Part shown: positions 46,636 to 56,881 of the stretch, in pieces
Position numbering within the stretch: position 1 is the stretch's first letter
How the letters are laid out: each line of letters starts with the position of its first letter
Source: Defluviimonas sp. SAOS-178_SWC
Lineage (GTDB): Bacteria > Pseudomonadota > Alphaproteobacteria > Rhodobacterales > Rhodobacteraceae
Direction of reading: 5' to 3'
NCBI RefSeq assembly: GCF_039830135.1
Contig: NZ_CP156081.1
Location: 2,590,001 to 2,654,000 of the forward strand
Length of the DNA stretch: 64,000 bases
Notes under the pieces: generated by a model
Told to the model about the DNA's origin: nothing
Seen by the model: the letters and a program-made list of their open reading frames with translations, nothing else
The model's database searches: none
Made by a program: the position numbers and the translations under genes

Positions 46636-47729
46636 CGCTGTCGCTCTATATCGCCCGGCGGTTCCTCGCGACCTTCGCGATGGTCTTCGGGGGCTTTTCC
46701 GTCCTGCTCTACCTGATCGACATGGTTGAGCAGATCCGCCGGTTCGCTAGCGCCGATCTCGGCCTCGGCGCGGCCGCCGAACTCGCCGCGCTGAACACAC
46801 CGCAATCGGTCTACCGCATCCTGCCGATGATCGTGATCCTTGCGTCCATCGCGCTCTTTCTCGCCCTCGCCCGCTCGTCCGAGCTGGTGGTGATCCGGGC
46901 GGCCGGGCGGTCGGCGCTGAGGATGCTGGTGGCCCCGCTGGTCACCACGCTAGTGGTCGGCGCCGTCGCGGTGGCCGCGCTCAACCCCATCGTCGCCGGA
47001 ACCGCGAAGCGCTACGAGGTGCGCGCGAACCAGTACAAACTCGGCGAGGGCAACGTGCTCTCGGTCACCCGCGAAGGCCTCTGGCTGCGCCAGGGCGGCC
47101 CCGAAGGCCAGACCGTCATCCGCGCCGCGCGGTCGAATTACGACGGCACGGTGCTTTACGACGCCACCTTTATCGCCTTTGCCGAGGCGAGCGGCCCCGT
47201 CGCCCGCATCGACGCGGCCGAGGCGACGCTGACCGAAGGCGCCTGGCTTCTGACCGACGCGAAGGAATGGACCTTCACCCCCGGCGGCAATCCCGAACGC
47301 GAGGCGGTCCGCCGGGACGCGATGCGGTTGCCGTCGGAACTGACCGTCGACCAGATCCGCGACAGTTTCGGCACGCCCTCGACCGTACCGATCTGGGATC
47401 TGCCGGCTTTCATCGCCGGGTTGGAAAGGGCGGGATTTTCGGCTCGCAAGCACAATGTCTGGTTCCAGATGGAACTCGCGCTGCCGCTTCTTCTCGTCGC
47501 GATGGTCCTCGTCGGCGCGGGCTTCACGATGCGCCACGCCCGGTCCGGCAATACCGGGGTGATGGTGCTTCTCGCCGTGGTCTCGGGGTTCGCGATCTTC
47601 CTCTTGCGGAACTTCGCCCAGGTGCTTGGCGAGAATGGCCAGATTCCTGTCCTCCTCGCCGCTTGGACGCCGCCCGTCGCCGCACTTCTTCTGTCGCTGT
47701 CGCTGCTTCTGCACCTGGAGGAGGGCTGA
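46632..47729 (+). CDS. lptG: LPS export ABC transporter permease LptG
   Basis: This 365-residue paralogue of LptF has the same six-helix plus periplasmic jellyroll arrangement and starts with LSLYIARRFLATFAMVF. It completes the LptB2FG exporter; lptB is not in the window. It is coupled to lptF by ATGA, and lptD follows immediately after its stop. Confidence 0.93.
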   Translation: MTLSLYIARRFLATFAMVFGGFSVLLYLIDMVEQIRRFASADLGLGAAAELAALNTPQSVYRILPMIVILASIALFLALARSSELVVIRAAGRSALRMLVAPLVTTLVVGAVAVAALNPIVAGTAKRYEVRANQYKLGEGNVLSVTREGLWLRQGGPEGQTVIRAARSNYDGTVLYDATFIAFAEASGPVARIDAAEATLTEGAWLLTDAKEWTFTPGGNPEREAVRRDAMRLPSELTVDQIRDSFGTPSTVPIWDLPAFIAGLERAGFSARKHNVWFQMELALPLLLVAMVLVGAGFTMRHARSGNTGVMVLLAVVSGFAIFLLRNFAQVLGENGQIPVLLAAWTPPVAALLLSLSLLLHLEEG

Positions 47730-49868
47730 ATGCGCCGCCTCCTCGCCGCCCTCGCCCTCTGGCTCATCGCGCTGCCCGCCCTGGCGCAAGACCCGGCAAC
47801 CCTGATCGCCGACCGCGTCTTTCTCAGCGGCGATGAGACGCTGACCGCCGAAGGCGCGGTCGAGGTCTTCTACAAGGGCGCGCGGCTGACGGCGCGGCGG
47901 ATCATCTACGACGGCACCACGGAGCAGTTGACCATCGAAGGGCCGATCACGCTCATCGACGGCACCGGGACGGTGGTGCTGGCCGATTCCGCCGAACTGT
48001 CGCGCGACCTCACCGACGGGATCCTCACCGGCGCCCGCATGGTGCTCGATGACCAGTTGCAGCTTGCCGCCGCGGAAATGGCGCGGGTCGGCGGGCGTTT
48101 CACGCGGCTCAGCCGTGTCGTCGCCTCGTCCTGCCAGGTCTGCCCGTCCAATCCGACCCCGCTTTGGGAAATCCGCGCCCGCCGCGTCATCCACGACAAG
48201 CAGGAACGGCAGCTCTACTTCGACCATGCCCAGTTCCGCGTCGCCGGGCTGCCGGTCTTCTACGTCCCGCGCCTCAGGATGCCCGATCCCACGCTGACGC
48301 GCGCGACCGGCTTTCTCATGCCGCGTTTCCGCACCACGACGGCCCTCGGCCCGGGCCTCAAGCTGCCGTATTTCTTCGCCATCGGCGACAGCCGCGACCT
48401 GACGCTCACCCCCTATGTCTCGGCCAGCAAGACCCGCACGCTGGAATACCGCTACCGTCAGGCGTTCCGGACCGGCACGGTCGAGGTGAACGGGGCGGTG
48501 ACCCGCGACGACCTGCTGCCGGACGACACCCGCGGATACGTCTTCGCCACGGGCGAGTTCGATCTGCCCCGCGACTTCACGCTCAACTTCGCGATCGAAG
48601 CGGTCAGCGACGACGCCTACCTTCTCGACTACGGCATCGACGACACCGACCGGCTGGCCAGCGGCGTCACGGTCACCCGCACCCGGCGCAACGAACATAT
48701 CGACGCTCGGGTCTTCCGCTACTGGTCGATCCGCGCGGGTGACGACAATTCGGTGCTGCCGGTGCTTGTCGGCGACCTGACCTTCCAGCGCCGCTTCACG
48801 CCCCGCTATCTCGGCGGCGAGGGCCAGTTCAGCTTCGACCTCCACAGCCAGCGCCGGTCCTCATCGGTCGCGACCGATGCCAACGGCGACGGCGTGACCG
48901 ACGGCCGCGACCTCAGCCGCGCGACCGCCTCAGTCGACTGGCGCCGCAACTGGGTCTTCGGCAACGGGATGGTTCTGTCAGGCGCGACGGAGTTGACGGC
49001 CGATTTCTACTCGATCAGCCAGGACGCCGCTTTCCCCGGTACCGTCACCCGCCTCACCCCCTCGGCGGCGGTCGAACTGCGCTGGCCCTGGGTCAAAGCG
49101 GCACCGCGCGGCGGCGCGACCCATGTCATCGAACCCATCGTGCAACTGGTCTGGAGCCCCGACAGCACCGACGCGGTTCCGAACGAGGACAGCCAGATCG
49201 TGAACTTCGACGAAGGCAACCTCTTCGGCTTCAACCGCTTTCCCGGCGCGGACCGGCACGAGCTTGGCCGCCGCGTCAATGTCGGTCTCGGCTGGACGCG
49301 GTACGATCCGTCGGGCTGGACGCTTGGAGTGATCGCGGGACGAGTCTTCCGGCAGAAGGATCTCGGCCAGTTTTCCGCCGCCTCCGGGCTCGACGGCACG
49401 ACCTCGGACTGGCTTGTCGCCACGCAGTTCCAGACCGCCGACGGCCTCGACATCATCAACCGGGCGGTGTTCGACGATTCCTTCGACATCAGCCGGGAAG
49501 AGCTGCGCATCGCCTACGCGGCGGAGCGTTACGATGTCACGGCGGGCTATCTCTGGCTGGTCGCCGACCCGACGGAGGGTCGCAATCAGGCAAGCTCGGA
49601 ACTCGTGCTCGATGCCGGGTGGGACATGGGGCGGAACTGGCGCGGCTCCCTCGCCGGCCGCTACGATTTCGAGGCGGCGCGGGCGACGCGGGCCTCGTTC
49701 GGTGTCGCCTACCGGACCGAATGCGCCACGGTCGATCTTTCCCTCTCGCGTCGGTTCACGTCCTCGACTAGTGTGAAGGCCGATACGGATATCAACCTGT
49801 CGGTCATCCTGCACGGCTTCGGCACCGGGACAGATGGGCGCAATTACAGACGCAGCTGCGCCCGCTAG
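47730..49868 (+). CDS. lptD: LPS-assembly outer membrane protein LptD
   Basis: The 712-residue protein has a signal peptide (cleavage likely after PALA), an N-terminal OstA/LptA-like domain (about residues 25-150), and a long C-terminal beta-barrel rich in alternating aromatic strands. Cysteines occur at SCQVCPSN near residue 130 and at the C-terminus (CATVD, RRSCAR), suggesting disulfides like those needed in E. coli LptD. It inserts LPS into the outer leaflet of the outer membrane. It directly follows lptG. Confidence 0.93.
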   Translation: MRRLLAALALWLIALPALAQDPATLIADRVFLSGDETLTAEGAVEVFYKGARLTARRIIYDGTTEQLTIEGPITLIDGTGTVVLADSAELSRDLTDGILTGARMVLDDQLQLAAAEMARVGGRFTRLSRVVASSCQVCPSNPTPLWEIRARRVIHDKQERQLYFDHAQFRVAGLPVFYVPRLRMPDPTLTRATGFLMPRFRTTTALGPGLKLPYFFAIGDSRDLTLTPYVSASKTRTLEYRYRQAFRTGTVEVNGAVTRDDLLPDDTRGYVFATGEFDLPRDFTLNFAIEAVSDDAYLLDYGIDDTDRLASGVTVTRTRRNEHIDARVFRYWSIRAGDDNSVLPVLVGDLTFQRRFTPRYLGGEGQFSFDLHSQRRSSSVATDANGDGVTDGRDLSRATASVDWRRNWVFGNGMVLSGATELTADFYSISQDAAFPGTVTRLTPSAAVELRWPWVKAAPRGGATHVIEPIVQLVWSPDSTDAVPNEDSQIVNFDEGNLFGFNRFPGADRHELGRRVNVGLGWTRYDPSGWTLGVIAGRVFRQKDLGQFSAASGLDGTTSDWLVATQFQTADGLDIINRAVFDDSFDISREELRIAYAAERYDVTAGYLWLVADPTEGRNQASSELVLDAGWDMGRNWRGSLAGRYDFEAARATRASFGVAYRTECATVDLSLSRRFTSSTSVKADTDINLSVILHGFGTGTDGRNYRRSCAR

Positions 49869-49940
49869 ACCGAACTGGAAGGGTCCGTGAGGCGGCGGCA
49901 AAGACCGGAAACGAAGAACAGAGCAGACGGACGACGGACG

Positions 49941-51242
49941 ATGCGCATGATGACCACTCTTTCTCTCGCCCTTGCGGCGCTGATGACCTTGATGACGCCC
50001 GCGCTGGCGCAATCGGGCAAGTTCGCGCCGGCGATCATCGTCAACGACAGCGTCGTCACGCAATACGAGCTCGACCAGCGGATCCGCTTCCTCACGATCC
50101 TCAGGGCGCCCGGCGATGTGGTCGCCGAGGCGGAAAAGGGATTGACCGAGGACCGGCTGCGGAGCCAGGCGGCCAAGGCCGCCGGCATCACGCCCAACGA
50201 CCAGCAGATCGCCGCCGGCATGGCCGAATTCGCCAGCCGCGCCAACCTCGATACCGAGCAGTTCCTGCAGGCCATCGGCCAGGCCGGCATCGCGCCCGAG
50301 ACCTTCCGCGATTTCGTCTCCGCCGGCCTCGCTTGGCGCGAGGTCGTGCGCGGCCGCTTCGGCCCGCGCGTGTCCATCAGCGAAGCCGAGATCGACCGCG
50401 CGATGTCGGTCGCCGCGCAGCGTGGCGCCGGGCCGCGCGTCCTGATGTCGGAGATCCTGATCCCGATGAACCCCGGCAATGCCGCCGAGATCCGCGACCT
50501 GGCGACCGAGCTTTCCGGGACGATCCGCTCCGACGCCGCTTTCGCCGCCGCCGCGCGGCAATATTCGGCCGCGCCCTCGCGCGCAGAAGGCGGCCAGCTT
50601 GACTGGATCCCGCTGACCAACTTGCCGCCGCAGGTGCGCCAGATCATCGCCGGCCTTGCCAACGGGCAGGTCAGCCCGCCGGTCCCGCTCGGCAACGCGA
50701 TGGGGCTGTTCCGGCTTCGCGGCCTCCAGCAGGGCGGCGAGATTTCGGCCGCGAACATCTCCGTCGACTACGCCCAGCTTCTGATTGCCGGCGGCCGCAC
50801 GCCAGAGGCGCTGGCCATGGCCGAGCAGGTGCGCGGCGAGGTCGATACCTGCGACGACCTCTACCGCGTCGCCAAGGGCCGACCGGCCGGGGAACTCCTC
50901 CGCGAGACGCGCCCCCTCGGTCAGGTGCCGGCCGACATCGCCGCCGAACTGGCGCGGCTTGACGACAATGAAAGCTCGACCGCGCTCACGCGTGGCAACG
51001 CGCTGGTGTTCCTGATGCTCTGCAAGCGGTCCGCGACCCTCGCCGCCGGGTCCGCGCCCGTCGTGACGGACGTGTCGGCGCCGACCGGCGACGGCGTGCC
51101 CGCCATCGACCCGGCGCTCGGCTTCGGCCAGGGGCCGAGCCGGGCGCAGGTGCGCGAGGAACTGGTCAATCAGCGCCTCGCCGGCTTCGCCGACGGGTAC
51201 CTCGCGGAACTGCGGGCCAACGCCATCATCCGCACCCCGTGA
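49941..51242 (+). CDS. surA: Periplasmic chaperone/peptidyl-prolyl isomerase SurA
   Basis: The 433-residue protein has a signal peptide (cleavage after PALAQ), a SurA N-terminal chaperone domain (VNDSVVTQYELDQRI), and a parvulin-type domain at about residues 165-270 (LMSEILIPM, GGQLDWIPLTNLP). It escorts outer-membrane proteins such as LptD. The ATG at 49941 gives a normal signal peptide. It lies 72 bases after lptD and ten before pdxA, within the classic lptD-surA-pdxA-rsmA order. Confidence 0.92.
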   Translation: MRMMTTLSLALAALMTLMTPALAQSGKFAPAIIVNDSVVTQYELDQRIRFLTILRAPGDVVAEAEKGLTEDRLRSQAAKAAGITPNDQQIAAGMAEFASRANLDTEQFLQAIGQAGIAPETFRDFVSAGLAWREVVRGRFGPRVSISEAEIDRAMSVAAQRGAGPRVLMSEILIPMNPGNAAEIRDLATELSGTIRSDAAFAAAARQYSAAPSRAEGGQLDWIPLTNLPPQVRQIIAGLANGQVSPPVPLGNAMGLFRLRGLQQGGEISAANISVDYAQLLIAGGRTPEALAMAEQVRGEVDTCDDLYRVAKGRPAGELLRETRPLGQVPADIAAELARLDDNESSTALTRGNALVFLMLCKRSATLAAGSAPVVTDVSAPTGDGVPAIDPALGFGQGPSRAQVREELVNQRLAGFADGYLAELRANAIIRTP

Positions 51243-51252
51243 GGGGCGGCAG

Positions 51253-52227
<975 letters not shown>

Positions 52228-52312
52228 TGGCTTTCCTGCTGGAAACAGACCTGGTCCCGGCGCGCCTTTCCCTGCGCGCGGACGGGGGCTGCCTGCCCCC
52301 GCGCCCTTCGGG

Positions 52313-52343
52313 CGTCCCCCGGAGGTATTTGGGCAAGGTGAAG
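52313..52343 (+). repeat. Dispersed intergenic repeat, copy B
   Basis: CCCCCGGAGGTATTTGGGCA, continuing AGGTGAAG, is preceded by a GC hairpin (GGGGGC/GCCCCC at about 52285-52300). It occupies the pdxA-rsmA spacer, and its end lies just before the rsmA Shine-Dalgarno (GGAGGG). It matches copies at 40264 and 56266. Confidence 0.7.
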
Positions 52344-52357
52344 ACGGAGGGTCGGGC

Positions 52358-53200
52358 ATGGCGGCGATAGACGGGCTGCCGCCCCTGCGCGAGGTGATCG
52401 CGACGCACGGGATCGCGGCGAAGAAGGCGCTCGGCCAGAACTTCCTTCTGGACCTGAACCTGACCGCGAAGATCGCGCGCGCGGCGGGGGATCTCGGCCA
52501 ATGCGACGTGCTCGAGGTCGGGCCGGGCCCCGGCGGGTTGACGCGGGCGCTTCTCGCGGAGGGCGCGCGGCATGTTCTTGCGGTCGAAAAGGATGCGCGC
52601 TGCCTGCCTGCGCTGGCCGAAATCGCGGCGGCCTGGCCCGGGCGGCTCGACGTCATCAACGGCGACGCGCTCGAGGTGGACGCCCCCGCGCATCTCGCGC
52701 CCCCGATCCGCGTCGTCGCCAACCTGCCCTACAATGTCGGGACCGAGCTTCTGGTGCGCTGGCTGACGCCCCCGTCATGGCCGCCCTTCTGGCAAAGCCT
52801 GACGCTGATGTTCCAGAAGGAGGTGGCCGACCGGATCGTCGCCACCCCCGGATCGAAGGCCTACGGGCGGCTCGCGCTTCTCGCGCAGTGGCGTTGCGAT
52901 GCCCGGATCGTCATGACTCTGCCGCCCGAAGCCTTCACGCCGCCGCCGAAGATCCATTCGGCCGTCGTCCACCTGACCGCCCTGCCGGAGCCGCGCTATC
53001 CGGCGGATGCGAAGATCCTGAACCGGATCGTCGCGGCGGGGTTCAACCAGCGCCGCAAGATGCTCCGGGCCAGCCTCAAGGGCATCGCACCGGGGATGGA
53101 GGCGAAGCTCGAAGCCGCCGGCATCGCGCCGACGGCCCGGGCCGAGGAGATCCCGCTGGAGGCCTTCTGCGCGCTGGCGCGGATCGTCGCGGCGGGCTGA
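52358..53200 (+). CDS. rsmA: 16S rRNA dimethyladenosine transferase RsmA (KsgA)
   Basis: The 280-residue SAM-dependent methyltransferase has the N-terminal motif [11 protein letters not shown], the SAM site [14 protein letters not shown], and the catalytic motif IV NLPYNV. It dimethylates two adjacent adenosines in helix 45 of 16S rRNA late in small-subunit assembly. It is the last gene of the lptF-rsmA series. Confidence 0.96.
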   Translation: MAAIDGLPPLREVIATHGIAAKKALGQNFLLDLNLTAKIARAAGDLGQCDVLEVGPGPGGLTRALLAEGARHVLAVEKDARCLPALAEIAAAWPGRLDVINGDALEVDAPAHLAPPIRVVANLPYNVGTELLVRWLTPPSWPPFWQSLTLMFQKEVADRIVATPGSKAYGRLALLAQWRCDARIVMTLPPEAFTPPPKIHSAVVHLTALPEPRYPADAKILNRIVAAGFNQRRKMLRASLKGIAPGMEAKLEAAGIAPTARAEEIPLEAFCALARIVAAG

Positions 53201-53284
53201 GCGCGCTCCGAAGCGCGGTTCCCCGCAGGAAACGAGACTGGCAACCGTCGGTTGGAGTGTAGACCCGCGCCGGAGCGGGCCGCG

Positions 53285-53965
53285 TTATTCGGCCGCGCTC
53301 GGGGAGGATTCGTCCGGCGTCGCGGCCGGCTTGTCCTTAGGCTCGCGCTTCTCGCGCGGCTTGCGCGGCGCGCGGGCCGGCTTTTTCGCGGCGGCCGGCT
53401 CGGGCTGGGTGTCGGGCTGCGACAGATCCGGCATCATCGTCGCCGTCGGTGCCGGGCGCTGGCGCGCCTCGGGCGTTTCGACGAGCCCCGGGCCGTCGTC
53501 GGTGTCATCCTCGCGCTCCGGCGCCACGGCGGGCCGCGTCACGTCGGGCTGCTCGCGCTCGCCCCGGTCTTCGTAGCGCGGGCGCTGATGCTGCCGCTCG
53601 CCGCCCTGGCCGCCGTTGTGGCCGTTGCCGCCGTGCTGCCCGCCGCCGTTCTGCTGGCCCCCGCCATTCTGCTGGCCGCCCTCGTTCTGGGCCTGCCGCT
53701 GTTCCTGCTCGCGCGTCATCTCGCGCTGCGCCTCGCCCAGCATCCGCGTGTAGTGTTCGGCATGCTGGAGAAAGTTCTGCTCGGCCACGCGGTCATTGCC
53801 CAGTTGCGCGTCGCGGGCCAGCGTCAGGTACTTGTCGATGATCTGCTGCGGCGTGCCGCGCACCTTGCCCTCGGGGCCTGAACTGTCGAAGACGCGGTTG
53901 ACGATGTTGCCAAGCGAGCGCTGCCGGTTCGATTTCGAACGCGAACGGGATTTGGATGATCTCAT
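53285..53965 (-). CDS. DUF4167 domain-containing protein
   Basis: The 226-residue protein has a short, very basic N-terminus (SSKSRSRSKSNRQRS), a conserved helical DUF4167 domain to about residue 85 (GTPQQIIDKYLTLARDAQLG, then QHAEHYTRM), and a long low-complexity tail rich in Gln, Gly, Asn, Pro and Lys, with NGGGQ repeats near residues 97-120. It is common in alphaproteobacteria; the basic start suggests nucleic-acid binding. Function is unknown. It converges on rsmA. Confidence 0.88.
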   Translation of the reverse strand: MRSSKSRSRSKSNRQRSLGNIVNRVFDSSGPEGKVRGTPQQIIDKYLTLARDAQLGNDRVAEQNFLQHAEHYTRMLGEAQREMTREQEQRQAQNEGGQQNGGGQQNGGGQHGGNGHNGGQGGERQHQRPRYEDRGEREQPDVTRPAVAPEREDDTDDGPGLVETPEARQRPAPTATMMPDLSQPDTQPEPAAAKKPARAPRKPREKREPKDKPAATPDESSPSAAE

Positions 53966-54230
53966 GTGTTTTTGTCTATCCGAGCCTATGGGCTGTCATC
54001 TGGCTTGCCCGTCTCCACGTCCAGCGCCGGGAGTATCGGCAGCGGTCGCGGCTGGTGATATTGCTGGGCGAAGCGGTCCGGGCGGCGCCAAACGCCCCAC
54101 CCGTCACGTTTCCCTTAATGCATGATGCGACCCGCGTGACAAGCGGATTCTGCGAAAGCCGTTGCATTTTACCGCGATTCCCGGCCGATCCGGCGGAAAT
54201 GCCACGTCGCGCGCGGCAATCCGCCGCCCC
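53966..54230. other. Spacer between prmC and the DUF4167 gene
   Basis: No gene, repeat or clear terminator was found in these 265 bases. A promoter for the DUF4167 gene is expected near its upstream end; TTTTTG lies just before its start codon on the plus strand, but no convincing -35/-10 pair was seen. Confidence 0.4.
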
Positions 54231-55088
54231 TCAGGCGCAGCCGCATTCGTCCGCATCGCCGGGCATGATCGCGATCACCACGCGGTCCCGCCCGTCGAGG
54301 TCGCGGCGGATTTCCGGGACGGGAAAGCCCTCCGCGAGAAGAAGGGCCGCTACCGCCCCGGCCTGGCTCGGCCCGATTTCGAGGATCAGCCGTCCGCCCG
54401 CCATCAGCCGCGCCGGCGCCCCCCTTGCGATCGCCCGGTAGGCGTCGAGACCGTCACCACCGGGCGTGAGCGCACGGCGCGGTTCCCAGTCGCGGACCTC
54501 GGGCGCGAGGCCGGCCATCTCTTCCTCGGCGATATAGGGCGGGTTGGAGACGACGAGGTCGAAGCGACCCGGCACCGAGGCGAACCAGTCCGATGGCAGG
54601 AACCGTGCCCGCCGCGCGAGGCCGAGCGTTTCGGCATTCTCCGCAGCGACGGCAAGGGCGGCCTCTGAGAGGTCAGTGCCGATGCCGCTCGCGAAGGGCA
54701 TGCCCTTTAGGCAGGAGAGAAGGATGCAGCCGGTGCCGGTGCCAAGGTCGAGCATCCGCACGAAAGGCCGCTCCAGCGCCGCCGCGACGAGAAGCTCCGT
54801 CTCGGGGCGCGGGTCGAGCGTCTCGCGGGTCACCCGGAAGCCGAGGCCGTAGAACTCGCGCCGCCCGGTGATCTGGCTCACCGGCTGCCGCGCCGCCCGC
54901 GCCGCGACGGCCGCCGCGAAGAGGGACTCCTGACCGGGGGTCATCTCGTCCCCGGCCACCACGGTGATCCGTTCCGCCGGAACGCCCAGCGCATGGGCCA
55001 GAAGCCTTCGCGCATCCCTCGCGGCGCCCTCGATCCCGGCCTCGGTCAGCCGCCGCAACGCGCCGCGCAGGGCCTCGGCCCCGGTCAT
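54231..55088 (-). CDS. prmC: Release factor glutamine methyltransferase
   Basis: The 285-residue enzyme has an N-terminal helical domain (to about residue 80) and a SAM-dependent methyltransferase domain with DLGTGTGCILLS and the catalytic NPPY motif (VVSNPPYIAEEE). It methylates the glutamine of the GGQ motif in release factors. It lies 58 bases downstream of prfA, its substrate gene, in the usual prfA-prmC unit. Confidence 0.95.
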   Translation of the reverse strand: MTGAEALRGALRRLTEAGIEGAARDARRLLAHALGVPAERITVVAGDEMTPGQESLFAAAVAARAARQPVSQITGRREFYGLGFRVTRETLDPRPETELLVAAALERPFVRMLDLGTGTGCILLSCLKGMPFASGIGTDLSEAALAVAAENAETLGLARRARFLPSDWFASVPGRFDLVVSNPPYIAEEEMAGLAPEVRDWEPRRALTPGGDGLDAYRAIARGAPARLMAGGRLILEIGPSQAGAVAALLLAEGFPVPEIRRDLDGRDRVVIAIMPGDADECGCA

Positions 55089-55146
55089 GCGCGCCCCCCG
55101 CCGCCGATGTTCAGGGCCAGAGGCCCGGGAACGAGGCGTCCCCTCC

Positions 55147-56202
55147 TCACGCCTCGAGCTCCGCGAGACGGGCCGCCTGATCGTGGGCGACAAGCGCGTC
55201 GATGACCTCGGTCAGGTCGCCCGCCATGATCTGGTCGAGCCGGTAGAGCGTCAGGTTGATCCGGTGATCGGTCATCCTTCCTTGCGGGAAATTGTAGGTG
55301 CGGATCCGCTCCGACCGGTCGCCGGAGCCAACTTGCGCCTTGCGGTCGGCGGCACGGGCATCGTCGGCGCGCGCGCGTTCGAGGTCGTAGAGGCGCGCGC
55401 GCAGGACCGCCATCGCGTTGGCGCGGTTCTGGTGCTGCGACTTCTCTGACGAGGTCACGACGATCCCGGTCGGGATATGGGTGATCCGCACCGCCGAGTC
55501 GGTCGTGTTCACGTGCTGCCCGCCGGCGCCCGAGGCGCGCATCGTGTCGATGCGGATATCGGTGGCGGGGATCTCGATCTCGACCTCCTCCGCCTCGGGC
55601 AGCACGGCGACGGTCGCGGCGGAGGTGTGGATGCGCCCCCCGGCCTCGGTCTCCGGCACCCGCTGGACCCGGTGGACGCCGCTTTCGAATTTCAGCCGGG
55701 CGAAGACGCCGTCGCCCTCGATCCGCGCCATCGCCTCCTTGACGCCGCCAAGCTCGGTCTCCGACAGGTCCAGAAGCTCGAACCGCCAGCCCTGGCTTTC
55801 GGCGTGTTTCTGGTACATGCGGAGAAGGTCGCCGGCAAAGAGCGCGGCCTCCTCGCCGCCGGTGCCGGGGCGGATCTCGAGGATCGCGGGCCGCGCGTCG
55901 GCGGCGTCCTTCGGCAGGAGCGCGATCCTCAGGCGCCCCTCCATCTCGGGGATGCGGGCCTTGAGCGCCGGGATCTCGTCCTCGGCAAGCGCCCGCATCT
56001 CGGGGTCGGAGAGCATCGCCTCGGCCTCGCCGAGATCGGCGAGCGCCTGCCGGTAGGCGGCGATCTCGGCCACGACCGGCTTCAGCTCGGAATATTCGCG
56101 GCTGAGCGCGGCGATCTCGGCCGGCTCCGCGCCAGAGGACAGCTTCGCTTCGAGGAACCCGAAGCGGCGCGTGATCTGGTCGAGCTTGTCCAAGGGCACC
56201 AT
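55147..56202 (-). CDS. prfA: Peptide chain release factor 1
   Basis: The 351-residue RF1 carries the GGQ motif ([14 protein letters not shown]) that triggers peptide release, and the N-terminal helical and codon-recognition domains. It terminates translation at UAA and UAG. The length and C-terminus are normal. The region upstream holds a dispersed repeat and a tandem 11-base repeat. Confidence 0.97.
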   Translation of the reverse strand: MVPLDKLDQITRRFGFLEAKLSSGAEPAEIAALSREYSELKPVVAEIAAYRQALADLGEAEAMLSDPEMRALAEDEIPALKARIPEMEGRLRIALLPKDAADARPAILEIRPGTGGEEAALFAGDLLRMYQKHAESQGWRFELLDLSETELGGVKEAMARIEGDGVFARLKFESGVHRVQRVPETEAGGRIHTSAATVAVLPEAEEVEIEIPATDIRIDTMRASGAGGQHVNTTDSAVRITHIPTGIVVTSSEKSQHQNRANAMAVLRARLYDLERARADDARAADRKAQVGSGDRSERIRTYNFPQGRMTDHRINLTLYRLDQIMAGDLTEVIDALVAHDQAARLAELEA

Positions 56203-56265
56203 GGCGCGGGTTTGGCCCTTGTCCGCGCGGCGGTCAAGGGGGAGCGCGCGCCGGGGGTCTCACAC

Positions 56266-56302
56266 CCCCGGACCCCCGTGGAGTAATTTGCCCAAGAAGA
56301 AG
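56266..56302 (+). repeat. Dispersed intergenic repeat, copy C
   Basis: CCCCCGTGGAGTAATTTGCC, continuing CAAGAAGAAG, is preceded by a perfect hairpin CCGGGGGT-CTCAC-ACCCCCGG at 56251-56271. It lies upstream of prfA and shares the hairpin-plus-tail layout of the copies at 40264 and 52313. Confidence 0.65.
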
Positions 56303-56318
56303 CACGGGCGCGCCGTAG

Positions 56319-56362
56319 CTACGGAAAACCTACGCGGAACCTACGGAGGGGTTACGGGGAAC
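56319..56362. repeat. Four tandem 11-base repeats upstream of prfA
   Basis: The units are CTACGGAAAAC, CTACGCGGAAC, CTACGGAGGGG and TTACGGGGAAC, in exact 11-base register. The period is close to one helical turn, so the TACGG cores would face the same side of the DNA, as expected of a protein-binding array. The array lies between the DUF1499 gene and prfA, about 120 bases before the prfA start. Confidence 0.7.
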
Positions 56363-56416
56363 ATCCGCGATAGAGCGCGGCAAGAGCCTCCGGTCCGGGC
56401 GGATTTGATCACGACC

Positions 56417-56881
56417 CTAATCATGCGTTAACCGGGCGATCCAGTCCCGGAGCCGGGCGGCGTTGACGCCGAAATCACGGCGACCGAAACGCTGGCGGGC
56501 ATGAAGCGTCAGGATAGTATCGGGCCCGTCCTGATGCGCGACGGCGGTGGTATAGTCCGGAAAGCCGAAGATGGCCGAGCGTGTCACCCAGGTGATCGAC
56601 CCCTCCTCTGGGCTTCCCGCCAGACGGGTCGTGCGAGGCGTCGCCAATGCAACGGCGTCGAGACGCGCCAGTGCGGCGCCTGGGGCAATCCCGGCCAGCG
56701 TGACCGCTGCATGGGCGCTTCCTGCGACCATCTGCACCGGGTCGCGACCTGAAACCGCACCGGATCGATCTCCGACCGTTGAGGTAATTCTGTGCCACCG
56801 CGCGGGATCGGACGGGGCGAGGCGGATATAAGCCATGCCTCCGAGGACGGCCAGGGCGGCGAGGAGGAGCGCCAGCCTCAC
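56417..56881 (-). CDS. DUF1499 domain-containing protein
   Basis: The 154-residue protein has an N-terminal membrane anchor or signal (residues 2-20) and a DUF1499 domain with the typical segment GSITWVTRSAIFGFPDYTTA. Function is unknown. It overlaps the speB stop by four bases (ATGA), so it is translationally coupled to agmatinase, and ends about 215 bases before prfA. Confidence 0.8.
   Translation of the reverse strand: MRLALLLAALAVLGGMAYIRLAPSDPARWHRITSTVGDRSGAVSGRDPVQMVAGSAHAAVTLAGIAPGAALARLDAVALATPRTTRLAGSPEEGSITWVTRSAIFGFPDYTTAVAHQDGPDTILTLHARQRFGRRDFGVNAARLRDWIARLTHD

Noticed and set aside
47000..48845. Minus-strand frame of 631 codons opposite lptG and lptD
   Set aside because: Low-complexity antisense shadow; LptG and LptD are clearly recognisable on the plus strand.
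53285..53881. Plus-strand frames opposite the DUF4167 gene, one rich in Leu/Ala/Val
   Set aside because: The hydrophobic look is the complement of the Gln/Gly/Pro-rich tail of the DUF4167 protein, not a membrane protein.
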